From Streptomyces sp. MNU76 (lineage in GTDB: Bacteria > Actinomycetota > Actinomycetes > Streptomycetales > Streptomycetaceae), in assembly GCF_020982545.1 (NCBI RefSeq), contig NZ_JAJKLK010000009.1, positions 124,001 through 188,000 on the forward strand: a DNA stretch of 64,000 nucleotides, written 5' to 3'. The position numbers and the translations under genes were made by a program. Of this stretch, positions 1-8,683 are shown piece by piece. Below the pieces are notes generated by a model that was not told the DNA's origin, ran no database searches, and saw only the letters and a list, made by a program, of their open reading frames with translations. Each line of letters opens with the position of its first letter. Positions within the stretch are counted from its first letter, which is position 1.

Positions 1-655
1 CCATGCCGCCGGTGTTGGGGCCCTCGTCGCCGTCGAGCGCGCGCTTGAAGTCCTGCGCGGGCTGGAGGGGGACGACGGTCACGCCGTCGGTGATCGCGAA
101 GAGGGAGACCTCGGGGCCGTCCAGGAACTCCTCGATGACGACCCGGCCGCAGGCGAGCGCGTGCTCGCGGGCCTGGGTGAGGTCCGCCGTCACGACGACA
201 CCCTTGCCGGCCGCGAGCCCGTCGTCCTTCACGACGTACGGCGCGCCGAAGGCGTCCAGCGCCTCGTCGATCTCCTCGGCCGTCGTGCAGACGTACGACC
301 GGGCGGTGGGCACGCCGGCCCCTGCCATGACCTCCTTGGCGAAGGCCTTGGAGCCCTCCAGCTGCGCGGCCTCGCCGGACGGACCGAACACCGGGATGCC
401 CGCCTCGCGCACGGCGTCGGCGACACCCGCGACCAGCGGGGCCTCCGGGCCCACGACCACCAGGTCGGCCTCCAGCCGCGTGGCCAGCGCGGCCACGGCG
501 GCGCCGTCCAGGGCGTCGACCGCGTGCGACTCGGCCACCTCCGCGGTGCCCGCGTTGCCGGGGGCGCAGTGGAGTGCGGTGACATCGGGGTCGAGGGACA
601 GCGAACGGCACAGCGCGTGCTCACGAGCACCGGTACCAATGACGAGGACCTTCAC
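1..655 (-). CDS. purD: phosphoribosylamine-glycine ligase (GAR synthetase), C-terminus outside window
   Basis: This is the second step of de novo purine synthesis: ATP-dependent joining of glycine to 5-phosphoribosylamine in the cytosol. The GTG start at 655 gives VKVLVIGTGAREHALC, the N-terminal glycine-rich motif of PurD. It is followed by LVVVGPEAPLVAGVAD and FGPSGEAAQLEGSKAFAKE, and then by the ATP-grasp segment APYVVKDDGLAAGKGVVV. The last complete codons read GDEGPNTGGM, a PurD signature. About 218 codons are present, roughly half of the usual 420, and the rest lies beyond position 1. It is transcribed in the same direction as dnaX, which ends about 115 bp upstream. The assignment is secure. 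Confidence 0.97.
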   Translation of the reverse strand, partial: MKVLVIGTGAREHALCRSLSLDPDVTALHCAPGNAGTAEVAESHAVDALDGAAVAALATRLEADLVVVGPEAPLVAGVADAVREAGIPVFGPSGEAAQLEGSKAFAKEVMAGAGVPTARSYVCTTAEEIDEALDAFGAPYVVKDDGLAAGKGVVVTADLTQAREHALACGRVVIEEFLDGPEVSLFAITDGVTVVPLQPAQDFKRALDGDEGPNTGGM

Positions 656-769
656 GGGGTCAGCCTAGCCGGAGGGGGGGGGGCTTTGTGGGGGCTTCCG
701 AAGGGTGGGACGGCGAGGGCTTGTCGGATCGTACGACTCGCGGCGCGGCGCCCCTCGCTGCTCGTTTCG

Positions 770-3279
770 CTACTCGTTCGCGATCTCCTCGATCACCGTC
801 GCGCCCAGCTCGCGCACGATCAGGTCGTGGCCGGAGAGGGCGGTCTCGTCGAGGTCGGGATCGTCGTCCTCGGGGATGTCGTCCTCGGGGAGACGGGCGG
901 GGCTCGGGAGCCGGGGCGCCACGGGGCGGCGGGCTGAGCAGCCGGGGCCGACTGGTGGGGCGCGGCCGTACCGGGGATGCCGGGCGGGAGGAGGGGCCGA
1001 CGCCTGGGGCGGGCCGGGGCGGGAGGACGGGGCCGGGGAGCCGCCGTAGCCACCGGCGCCCGCGCCACCGCCGTAGCCGCCGCCTCCGTAACCGCCTGCG
1101 GCCGGGGCGGGAGACCCGTATCCACCGGGGGTGGCCGGTGGGGCCGAGCCGCCCGAGGTGTCGATGACGGCCTCGATCTTCCAGTGCACGTTGAACTGCT
1201 CGGCCAGGGCCGCGCGCAGGACGTCCTCGCTGCCGCTGCTCGCGAAGTTGTCGCGGGCGCCCGCGTTGACGAAGCCGATCTGCAGGGTGGTGCCGTCGAA
1301 GCCGGCCACGTGGGCGTTCTGGCTGAGGAGGATCCAGGTGAAGCGGCGGCGGTTCTTCACCGTCTCCAGGATGTTGGGCCAGAGCGTGCGGGGTCGGGTC
1401 CGCCGGGGCCGGGTTGTAGGAGGTGGCCGGGGTCGGGCCCGCCGCGGAGGAGCGGGCTGGGCGTACGCCGGGGGCGCGGCCGCGGGTGCGGCCGGGCCGG
1501 GGTGGGCACGGACTGGGCGCCGGGCGCGGAGCCGCCACCGGCGGGCGCGGCGGTCGGCCATCCGCCGGGTCGGCGGCCGCTGCCCGCGGCGGCCGGGTGG
1601 GCCAGGAGCCGGGAGCGGCGCCACCGGGGCGCCCGTCGCGTTGGGGTGGGCGGGGGCGTGGAACCCGCGCTCGGCTGGGCGTGCGCGGGAGTGGTGGGGC
1701 CCGGCAGGGCACCGCTCGCAGCGGCGGCCGGGGCGACGGGCGCACCCTCGTGGGGTGCGGCCGGGCCGGCTGCCGGTGCTCCGGCGGCGCCGCCGGAGCC
1801 GTACCCGTCCGAACCCGAACCCGAACCCGAATTCGAACCCGAGCCGGGAACGGGGCCGTGGCCGGCACCCTGCGCGCCCTGTGCTCCGCCGCCGTGACCG
1901 GAACCGGGAGTGGATCCGGCCCCCGCACCGCGAACCGCGGCCCGAGCCGCCGCGGGCCCACCGCCCGGCGGAACCTGCGCGACGGCCGGAGCCTGGGCGC
2001 CGTGCGGAGCCGAGGGGGCCTGCGGACGCGCAGCCATGCCCACGGGCTGGGCCGCTCCCCCGTGCGCGTCGGGCCCGGGCACGTAACCCATGGCTGGCGC
2101 CGAGCCGCCGCCGGAGAAGTTCACCCCTCGTTCCAGGCGGTCCAGGCGGGCCATGACGGACCGTTCGTCGCCGTAGGTGGCGGGGAGGAGTACCCGGGCG
2201 CAGATCAGTTCGAGCTGGAGGCGGGGCGAGTTGGCGCCGCGCATCTCGGTGAGGCCCTCGTTGACGAGGTCGGCGGCGCGGCTGAGCTCGGCGGCGCCGA
2301 AGACGCCGGCCTGGGCCCGCATCCGCTCCAGGACCTCGGCCGGAGCATCGATGAGGCCCTTGTCGATGGCGTCCGGCACGGCGGCCAGGATCACCAGGTC
2401 CCGCAGCCGCTCCAGCAGGTCGGCGACGAACCGCCGCGGGTCGTTGCCACCCTCGATGACGTGGTCGACGACCTCGAAGGCCGCGGCCCCGTCCCCGGCG
2501 GCGAAGGCCTCGACGACCGAGTCGAGCAACGACCCGTCCGTGTAGCCGAGCAGCGATGTGGCCATGGCGTAGGTCACGCCCTCGTCCGTCGCGCCCGCCA
2601 GCAGTTGGTCCATGACGGACATCGAGTCACGCACGGAGCCGGCTCCGGCGCGCACGACCAGGGGGAGGACACCCTCCTCGACCGGGATCTTCTCCTTGCC
2701 GCAGACCTCGCCGAGGTACTCGCGGAGCGTGCCGGGCGGGACGAGCCGGAACGGATAGTGGTGGGTGCGCGACCGGATGGTCCCGATGACCTTCTCGGGC
2801 TCGGTGGTCGCGAAGATGAACTTGAGGTGCTCCGGCGGCTCCTCGACGACCTTCAGCAGCGCGTTGAAACCGGCCGACGTGACCATGTGGGCCTCGTCGA
2901 TGATGTAGATCTTGTACCGGCTGCTCGCGGGTCCGAAGAAGGCCTTCTCCCGCAGCTCACGGGCGTCGTCCACGCCACCGTGCGAGGCGGCGTCGATCTC
3001 GATGACGTCGATCGACCCCGGTCCGTTGCGGGCGAGGTCCTGGCAGGACTGGCACTCACCGCACGGCGTGGGGGTGGGGCCCTGCTCGCAGTTCAGACAG
3101 CGGGCCAGGATGCGCGCGCTGGTCGTCTTCCCGCACCCGCGCGGCCCGCTGAACAGGTACGCGTGATTGACCCGGTTGTTCCGCAACGCCTGCTGCAGCG
3201 GGTCGGTGACATGCTCCTGCCCGATGACCTCGGCGAACGACTCCGGGCGATAACGGCGGTACAGCGCGAGAGACGACAC
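770..3279 (-). CDS. dnaX: DNA polymerase III subunit gamma/tau, reading frame interrupted in the linker
   Basis: This is the clamp-loader ATPase of the replicative polymerase. GTG at 3279 gives VSSLALYRRYRPESFAEVIG, the classic DnaX start; an in-frame TTG lies upstream at 3309. The Walker A motif is GPRGCGKTTSA, the four zinc cysteines lie in CLNCEQGP...CGECQSCQ, Walker B is IIDEAH, and the arginine-finger region is GSVRDS. After about residue 390 comes a Gly/Pro/Ser-rich linker. The first frame stops at 1357, while the conserved C-terminal domain (WPNILETVKNRRRFTWILL through VRELGATVIEEIANE) continues in another frame to 770. A third frame looks protein-like between about 1660 and 1390. At least two indels therefore separate the two halves. 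Because dnaX is essential, sequencing error in this GC-rich linker is more likely than a pseudogene. Programmed frameshifting in E. coli dnaX shortens the product, which is not what is seen here. Confidence 0.9.
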
Positions 3280-3328
3280 GCATACGAGGTTATAGGCGCC
3301 CACTGACAACCCGGCGCCCGAGACGACG

Positions 3329-3418
3329 AAGACCCCTCACGCACCCGCCAGAGCCAACCTACCCTTGCTGCCTTCCGGCCCTGGGGGAGTTCAGTCAGAT
3401 AGCGCCGCGTGAGGGGCT
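3329..3418 (-). ncRNA. ffs: signal recognition particle RNA, small bacterial type
   Basis: Read on the minus strand the segment has the hallmark SRP RNA core: the apical-loop region GGCCGGAAGGCAGCAAGGG, then GGTAGGTTGG and a closing long-range pairing CCCCTCACGC with GCGTGAGGGG at the two ends. Length of about 90 nt fits the short helix-8-only actinobacterial form. It lies about 50 bp upstream of dnaX on the same strand, a common actinobacterial arrangement. The exact ends are estimated from the terminal stem. Confidence 0.9.
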
Positions 3419-3551
3419 GACCCCAGCCTACCCGATCCCCGGGGACCGCCGACCCGCCTCCCCACCCCTCGCCCCCACATCGCCCGCACCTTGATCACCG
3501 GCCCTCGAACGAGTTCGCAAGCACCCTCCGCCGTCATGTAATGTTTCCGAC

Positions 3552-3639
3552 GGAGGATTCGCCTAGAGGCCTAGGGCGCACGCTTGGAAAGCGTGTTGGG
3601 GGCAACCCCTCACGAGTTCGAATCTCGTATCCTCCGCCA
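3552..3639 (+). tRNA. tRNA-Ser(GGA), target of the integrated element
   Basis: The acceptor stem GGAGGAT (3552-3558) pairs with ATCCTCC (3629-3635). The discriminator is G (3636), followed by an encoded CCA (3637-3639). The anticodon loop TTGGAAA puts GGA at 3586-3588. A long variable arm (GTTGGGGGCAACCCCTCAC region) and the T-loop GTTCGAATC fit a class II serine tRNA. The 3' half from the anticodon loop onward is repeated at 50859-50914, as expected when an integrase recombines into a tRNA gene and restores it. Confidence 0.95.
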
Positions 3640-3675
3640 GTGCCTCACCGGGCACGATGTCGAAGGGCCCCACCG
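3584..3675 (+). repeat. attL: left attachment-site repeat
   Basis: This begins in the tRNA anticodon loop and runs through the 3' end of the tRNA into the following hairpin. It matches 50859-50951 with a T/C difference at 3597 and another at 3658. The block 3598-3657 is 60 nt long and identical to 50873-50932. The intact tRNA is on this side, so this is the junction nearest the chromosomal dnaX/ffs end. The crossover point inside the repeat cannot be fixed from sequence. Confidence 0.88.
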
Positions 3676-3695
3676 TTCGCGGTGGGGCCCTTCGA
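3660..3695 (+). terminator. hairpin terminator after tRNA-Ser
   Basis: A 16-bp perfect stem (TCGAAGGGCCCCACCG with CGGTGGGGCCCTTCGA) closes on a TTCG tetraloop. There is no clear T-tract, which is usual for strong GC-rich Streptomyces hairpin terminators. A near-copy follows the right attachment site, so the stem belongs to the duplicated region. Confidence 0.75.
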
Positions 3696-3701
3696 CGTGC
3701 G

Positions 3702-3724
3702 TGGTCTCAGTTTTGGTCTCAGTT
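3702..3724 (+). repeat. candidate arm-type integrase sites, left end
   Basis: Two direct copies of TGGTCTCAGTT (3702-3712 and 3714-3724) are spaced 12 bp apart just inside the left end. The same paired motif, slightly diverged, lies just inside the right end at 50743-50765. Its presence inside both ends but not in the flanking chromosome suggests arm binding sites for the integrase. This is inference from position. Confidence 0.45.
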
Positions 3725-3960
3725 GGGGCTACTGGACGGTCATGAACATGCGCGACCACGCCTGTGGTGCGGGTGAGTCCGAGGCCCAGTCGGGGGCTCT
3801 CCTGCGCCACGTGCCTGTTGCCGGAGGCACACGGAGGCTGGACTCCGCTGGGCCGCCATGGAGCCACGCATCCGAGCAGTTGCGGGAGGTCCTCTGGCGG
3901 GGGTGCCCACAGATAGCCTTGAGGTGAGGCTCGTTCAGTGAGCCAGGACGAGAGGAACGC

Positions 3961-5592
3961 ATGGCTGCAGCCGCCCCCGACGAGGTCGAGTACGGCGAGG
4001 TCTTCACCCGTCGATGGGTCGTCGAGACGATTCTCGATCTGGTCGGCTACACCGTAGACAGAGACCTCGCCCAGATGAAGCTCGTTGAGCCGTCGATCGG
4101 ATCTGGAGCGTTCTTCGTCCCCATACTGGAGCGACTGCTCGAGTCTGCAAAGGTCCATGGCACGGAACTGTCAGAGCTGGCTGACTGTCTGTACGGTCTT
4201 GATCTGCAGCACGAGCACGTCACTGCCTGCCGCAAGAAGTCGACGGACATGCTCCAAGCCGCTGGGGCAAGTCCTGCACAAGCCCAAGCCCTGTCTGCAG
4301 GCTGGCTGCGTCACGGCGACTTCCTTCTCGACGACGTACCGACGGCTGTCGATTTCGTGATCGGCAACCCGCCCTACATCCGCACCGAAGATCTCGATGA
4401 CGAGACCGAAGCCGCCTATCGCAAGACATGGCGGACGATGCGTGGGCGGGCGGACATCTACGTGGGCTTCTACGAGCGTTCGCTGTCCATGCTCGCGAGC
4501 GACGGGAAGGTCGGGTTCATCTGCGCGGACCGTTGGATGCGAAATGCCTACGGGAAGCACCTACGGGGTCTCGTGACCTCACGCTACGCGGTCGAGTCGG
4601 TGTGGCAGATGCACGACGTGGACGCATTTGAAGCAGAGGTCTCGGCCTATCCGGCGATCACTGTACTGGCCAACTCCAAGCAGGGCAGCGCCACGTTCAT
4701 CGACACCACTGGCGCGTTTGGAGCGGCCTCCGCGAGCGAAACTCTGTCGTTTGTGCAGAGCGGGGTGGAGGAGGCTTCGGGCCAGGGCTGGGAAGGCGCG
4801 CGCCTTCCGAGCTGGTTCGACACCGACGACTTCTGGCCCACAGGATCTCCTCACACCATCAAGGTGCTGGAGCACCTACAGGAGACGTTCCCGACGCTTG
4901 AAGCAGACGGCACGACGAAGATCAGCATCGGGGTCGCGACTGGAGCTGACAAGGCTTACATCATCAGCCCAGAGGCTGGCAACGACATCGAGCAAGATCG
5001 GCTGACGCCCATCGTCATGGCCGACGACATCCGTACAGGTCGCCTCACGACGCCTTCGAAGATGCTGCTGAACCCGTGGGACGGCGAGGGCAGGCTCGTG
5101 GATCCCGCGGACTACCCGAAGTTCGCGGCCGCGCTCGCGTCGCACCCGAACGTCAAGCAGCGCTTCGTCGCAAGGAAGAACCCGAGCACCTGGCACCGCA
5201 CCATCGACAAGGTCTACCCGGGCCTCGCCGAGCGGCCGAAGCTGCTCCTTCAGGACATGAAAGCCCAGATCACACCAGTACTGGAGCCGGGCGGCTATTA
5301 CCCGCACCACAACCTGTACTACATCGTCTCGTCGTCGTGGGATATGGAAGTGCTCGGCGGGCTGCTGCTGTCTCGGATTGCAGAGGCTTTCGTGAGCGCC
5401 TATGGCGTGAAGATGCGTGGCGGCACGCTGCGGTTCCAGGCGCAGTACCTACGGAAGATCGCCGTTCCGCGCCCCGACACAATCCCTGACGACATCGCCT
5501 CCAGGCTCCGTGACGCGTTCCGCGCCGGCGACAGGGCGGCTGCGACGCGTGCGGCCGAAGAAGCGTACGGGCTGCCCGTCGGCAGCATCTGA
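3961..5592 (+). CDS. type II N6-adenine DNA methyltransferase (PaeR7I/Eco57I-like)
   Basis: The predicted role is methylation of adenine in the site cut by the neighbouring nuclease. The 543-aa product has SAM-binding motif I near residue 42 (VEPSIGSGAFFVPIL) and the catalytic motif IV NPPYI near residue 140. A C-terminal target-recognition region follows (TGADKAYIISPEAG; HNLYYIVSSSWDMEVLGGLL). Size and layout match the gamma-class methylase paired with PaeR7I-type enzymes (about 530 aa). ATG at 3961 follows GAGAGGAA. The endonuclease gene starts 26 bp downstream on the same strand. CTCGAG, the expected site, occurs within this gene at 4138. No separate controller (C) protein gene is seen upstream. 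Specificity is inferred from the partner. Confidence 0.88.
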   Translation: MAAAAPDEVEYGEVFTRRWVVETILDLVGYTVDRDLAQMKLVEPSIGSGAFFVPILERLLESAKVHGTELSELADCLYGLDLQHEHVTACRKKSTDMLQAAGASPAQAQALSAGWLRHGDFLLDDVPTAVDFVIGNPPYIRTEDLDDETEAAYRKTWRTMRGRADIYVGFYERSLSMLASDGKVGFICADRWMRNAYGKHLRGLVTSRYAVESVWQMHDVDAFEAEVSAYPAITVLANSKQGSATFIDTTGAFGAASASETLSFVQSGVEEASGQGWEGARLPSWFDTDDFWPTGSPHTIKVLEHLQETFPTLEADGTTKISIGVATGADKAYIISPEAGNDIEQDRLTPIVMADDIRTGRLTTPSKMLLNPWDGEGRLVDPADYPKFAAALASHPNVKQRFVARKNPSTWHRTIDKVYPGLAERPKLLLQDMKAQITPVLEPGGYYPHHNLYYIVSSSWDMEVLGGLLLSRIAEAFVSAYGVKMRGGTLRFQAQYLRKIAVPRPDTIPDDIASRLRDAFRAGDRAAATRAAEEAYGLPVGSI

Positions 5593-5618
5593 ATATTCGG
5601 AAAGAAGAAGAGGGGGCC

Positions 5619-6368
5619 ATGAGCGATCTGACACCTGTCGAGACCTGGCGCGCCGCTGTTCTCGGTTACTGGAAGGGCCTGGACCTACAGGCCGCGAAGC
5701 AGGGTCAAGCGACCGGGGTCAAGGACACCGGCAATCGCGCAGCCGTCACCGGCGGCAAGCAGATGGACGCGATGCAGGAAGTCGTGGCGAAAATTTGGCG
5801 CGCCGATCCTGACATCAGCCTTGAGGTGCGCACGACCGGTCACAACCATCTGCCGGCGTACTTTCGACCGGCGAAGAACTGGGATCTCCTGGTGCTCTAC
5901 CGCGGCTCCCTGATCGCGGCGCTGGAGTTCAAGTCCCAGCGAGGCCCCTCGTTCAGCAACAACTTCAACAACCGGACGGAGGAAGCCCTCGGGCTCGCGG
6001 CCGACTCCCAGATGGCCGCAGAGCGCGGCCTGTTCGGCAAGCTGAAGCCCTGGTTCGGTTTCATCATGCTCGTAGAACGCGCGCCGAAATCACTGACCAA
6101 GGTCGAGTTGCCCAAGAACATGCCGTTCCCGCCGGACCCAGTCTTCGAGGGGGCGTCGTACATAGGGCGGTACAAGATCTTCTTCGAACGCATGGTCAAG
6201 GAGGGCAACTACGACGCTGCTGCGCTACTCACCGCCGAGGCGGGCAGCGAACACTTTATCGAGCCGTCGGTGAGCTTGTCGTTGGCCAATCTCGAGGCAG
6301 CCATCCGTGCACGCATCGCCTACGTCAAGACGCTGCCGGACGATGTATTCGACGCATTGACACACTGA
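5619..6368 (+). CDS. type II restriction endonuclease, PaeR7I/XhoI family
   Basis: Predicted to cleave unmodified foreign DNA, probably at CTCGAG as known PaeR7I/XhoI isoschizomers do. The 249-aa product is almost exactly the family length. Family-like features include TGNRAAVTGGKQMDAM near residue 40 and the PD-(D/E)xK core around WDLLVLYRGSLIAALEFKSQ, where E and K of LEFKSQ are the likely catalytic residues. The next stretch, GPSFSNNFNNRTEEALG, is highly characteristic of the family. ATG at 5619 follows GAAGAAGAGGG. It is the second gene of the methylase operon, and its 3' end overlaps the convergent CBASS membrane gene by about 40 nt. A CTCGAG lies inside the gene at 6291, so protection by the methylase would be needed. 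Confidence 0.88.
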   Translation: MSDLTPVETWRAAVLGYWKGLDLQAAKQGQATGVKDTGNRAAVTGGKQMDAMQEVVAKIWRADPDISLEVRTTGHNHLPAYFRPAKNWDLLVLYRGSLIAALEFKSQRGPSFSNNFNNRTEEALGLAADSQMAAERGLFGKLKPWFGFIMLVERAPKSLTKVELPKNMPFPPDPVFEGASYIGRYKIFFERMVKEGNYDAAALLTAEAGSEHFIEPSVSLSLANLEAAIRARIAYVKTLPDDVFDALTH

Positions 6369-6984
6369 ATCGAGCCGTCCGAGGGCGTCGGTGATCACGT
6401 AGGTCCAGGGCCAGTACCGGGCGCGGGAGCGGGCACGGGAGGAGGCGGCAGGACGCGGGGCGGGCGCGGGAGGAGGCGGCGGGACCGGCCCCGGGGCGAA
6501 GGTGCGCTTCCACTGCGGCCATGTATCGCTCGCGGACATCCGCCAGCGCCCGCAGGTCGACGACCGACGTCGGGATCACCATCGCCGGGTCGTCCGCCAC
6601 AGGGGGCGATTGCCACGCATCCTTCATGCTCTGCCCGGCCACTGTCCGGGTGCGGGCGACGAGTTCGTCGTACGCGGCGCCCACCTCCGGAGCCTCGAAG
6701 CGGACCCACGCCTCGTGCCAGGTCAGTCTGGACTGGATCTCTCGCAGCTGCTCCGACAGGCGGACCCGCTCCTCGGCGGCAGCGTCCGCGCGGCGGCGCC
6801 GCACGGCGTAAGCCATCTCCGCGTACTGGATGCTCGCCTGGTACGCGCTCGCGAACAATTCCTGCTTCCGCTCCTGCAGCTGGGCGCGACGGCCAATCCG
6901 CGCCTGGACGCCGAGGACGAGGCCGGTCACGAGTGCGGCGAAAACGGCGGCGTAGGGGCCGAAGACTTTGATCGCGTCAGCCAA
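6325..6984 (-). CDS. one-TM coiled-coil protein, candidate CBASS effector
   Basis: No family is recognised with certainty. TTG at 6984 overlaps the stop of the E2-like frame by 8 nt (TTGGCTGA), which implies translational coupling. Residues about 7-26 (VFGPYAAVFAALVTGLVLGV) form one membrane helix. After it comes a long charged helical region (RRAQLQERKQELFASAYQAS... RLSEQLREIQSRL). The last 60 residues are Arg/Pro-rich and may not be conserved. Short type II CBASS operons commonly end in a membrane protein that is activated by the cyclic nucleotide, and this gene holds that position. It might also be a SLATT-like protein, although only one clear TM helix is seen. The effector role is inferred from context. 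Confidence 0.6.
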   Translation of the reverse strand: MADAIKVFGPYAAVFAALVTGLVLGVQARIGRRAQLQERKQELFASAYQASIQYAEMAYAVRRRRADAAAEERVRLSEQLREIQSRLTWHEAWVRFEAPEVGAAYDELVARTRTVAGQSMKDAWQSPPVADDPAMVIPTSVVDLRALADVRERYMAAVEAHLRPGAGPAASSRARPASCRLLPCPLPRPVLALDLRDHRRPRTARFSVSMRRIHRPAAS

Positions 6985-7451
6985 TGATGTGGTCCTGTTC
7001 GTCGAGGCCCGGCGAACCGTGGCCGTGGGGTGCTTCGAAGCCCGGCCAGATGTTGGTGGCACGATAGGCAGATTCCCATCGCAGATGGCGGACGATGATC
7101 GCGACGAGGACCCGCCCGCCGTCACCGGGCGACCACCGGCGCGAGGGCGCGTCCTTCGGGTACCAGAGGCACAGGGAACCGTCGGGGTTGCGGTGGGCGG
7201 GGCAGTCGGGTCCGCGTGCGTGGACGCGGGGGGGCTGCCGGATCGCCGGGGGCGAAGACGATGCGGAGACTGTGTAAGGGCAGGATCCGCACGTGCGGGT
7301 AGACCTGGATGGTGAACCCGGACGCGAAGTCGGCGGGCCTGTCCACCTCGCGCACGTCGAGCCCCGTTGAGCGCATCCCGGTCAGCAGCTCGGTGCGGGC
7401 CATGGGACGGGCGAACCAAGGACGGCGTGCGGGACGCCGGTCACCACTCAA
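6977..7451 (-). CDS. bacterial E2-like protein of CBASS, split by a one-base indel
   Basis: Two frames join into one recognisable protein. The first runs from TTG at 7451 and reads ...RRPWFARPMARTELLTGMRS... to LPLHSLRIVFAPG. In another frame comes RVHARGPDCPAHRNPDGS, then LCLWYPKD, LVAIIVRHLRWESAYRATN and IWPGFEAPHGHG, stopping at 6977. The join falls in a run of seven G on the plus strand (7228-7234); removing one base restores a 157-aa protein. The H-x-NPDGSLCLWYP block is typical of E2-like proteins of short type II CBASS, with the cysteine of SLCLW (codon 7169-7171) as the likely catalytic residue. The gene overlaps the CD-NTase by 11 nt and the next gene by 8 nt. No E1 or JAB gene is present. 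The break may be a sequencing error, a real mutation or slippage. Confidence 0.72.
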
Positions 7452-8493
7452 CGGCCGTGTCCTCCTGCCACGAGCGCGTCTTGGGCAGGAGCAGGCTCGC
7501 TCCCGCGAGACCGAGGCTGGCGGTGGTGCTCAGGGGCGTGGAGGCGGCGGAGAAGGCGTGCTCGCGTTCACGCATCGTCTTGGGGAAGAGGTGCTCCAGG
7601 ACCTCCGTCACCGTGTCAATGTCGTCGGGGTCGGCGATGGCCTTCGCGAGCCTGTCGGCGGCGACCCGTAGCCGCCGCTCGGCATCCGCGTCGGGGATCA
7701 GCGGCTTGAGGTCGGGCGAGACGGAGCGCGGATCCTTTGTCGGCTCGCCGCGCTGAAGGCGCAGGGCGGCCTCCAGCAGCACCGTGTGGACGGCGCTGAC
7801 GAGGCCCATTCTCGGCTCGACGAACTCGTAAGCCCAGACGGAGAGTTGGTGTGAGGAGAAGCCCGGCTTCGTGGCCTGAGCATTCCACGCCTTGAGGATG
7901 CGGATGGCGCGGCGCCGGGTGCGCCGCAGGGCGTCGGCGCCGGACGTCAGCAGTTCCACGTGGCCCTGGGGGTCGCTGGCACTCCAAGCCTTCTTGGAGC
8001 CGGGGGCCCGCTCCAGGTCGGGGATCCACAGCCCGCGCCCCTCGCGGCGGCGCAGCGCCACGATGAGATCGACCGTGACACCCGTGCCGTTGACCGGAGC
8101 GCCGAAGTGAATCTTGAGGCCCCGCCGGGACGTGCACACCCGCGCCTTGGGGTAGGACGGGGTGCGCTCCGGGTCGCGGAGCCTCGGACCGATGAACGCG
8201 ACGAGTTCGTCGGTGACGGCGTGCGGGGCCTCCCAATCGCCGTCAGGACCGAGCTCCGGGTGCCGGACGCGGTCCAGGATGATCCCGCCGTCCCCGTCGC
8301 TGACCGCTCCCGCGTGCGGCTGAATGTGGGTGCCAACGGGGATCGAACCCGAACTGTACGACGTACGGCCCTCGGGGTGCTGCTCGGCCAACTTGCGGGC
8401 CAGCGCGAGACGTTCGCGCGTCGCCGTGAGGACGTCGGGATCTACGTTGATAAGGGTAAGCAGGTCGTCGAACTGCTTGTGCAGATGTGCCAT
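7441..8493 (-). CDS. CD-NTase (CBASS nucleotidyltransferase, SMODS type)
   Basis: Predicted to make a cyclic di- or trinucleotide signal when phage infection is sensed. ATG at 8493 follows AAGGA and gives 350 aa (MAHLHKQFDDLL). The nucleotidyltransferase signature is present: GSIPVGTHI near residue 48, then the DxD pair in SDGDGGIILDR, and a third acidic residue in GVTVDLIVAL. Further family-like blocks are GRGLWIPDLERAPG, ASDPQGHVELL and RRRAIRILKAWNAQATKPGF. The following E2-like and membrane genes overlap head to tail, giving one tight operon. The product nucleotide cannot be told from sequence. A larger upstream in-frame extension exists but lacks the family start. Confidence 0.82.
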   Translation of the reverse strand: MAHLHKQFDDLLTLINVDPDVLTATRERLALARKLAEQHPEGRTSYSSGSIPVGTHIQPHAGAVSDGDGGIILDRVRHPELGPDGDWEAPHAVTDELVAFIGPRLRDPERTPSYPKARVCTSRRGLKIHFGAPVNGTGVTVDLIVALRRREGRGLWIPDLERAPGSKKAWSASDPQGHVELLTSGADALRRTRRRAIRILKAWNAQATKPGFSSHQLSVWAYEFVEPRMGLVSAVHTVLLEAALRLQRGEPTKDPRSVSPDLKPLIPDADAERRLRVAADRLAKAIADPDDIDTVTEVLEHLFPKTMREREHAFSAASTPLSTTASLGLAGASLLLPKTRSWQEDTAVEW

Positions 8494-8683
8494 GACCGTT
8501 CCTTGCGGGTGGAGAGGAGCGAGGTGCGTGGACAGACGGCCGGCACGGGTGTGTGCCGTGTTCCGAGTCTGACGCACACCACTGACAACGCCCCCGCGCT
8601 CAGCGGGGGGGGGGTTGTAGCCCAGCGCGGCCCGGTCGATGAGACGGTCACCGAGATCACGGACCGGAGCCGCCCGCCGGGTC

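Noticed and set aside
1800..1850. GAACCC repeats in dnaX as a possible regulatory array
   Set aside because: They encode the Gly/Ser-rich linker (SGSGSNSGSGSGS) and have no palindromic structure.
660..1961. Large Arg/Pro-rich frames opposite and beside the dnaX linker
   Set aside because: High-GC third-position shadow frames; no motif and no start signal. Only the piece consistent with the DnaX C-terminal part was kept.
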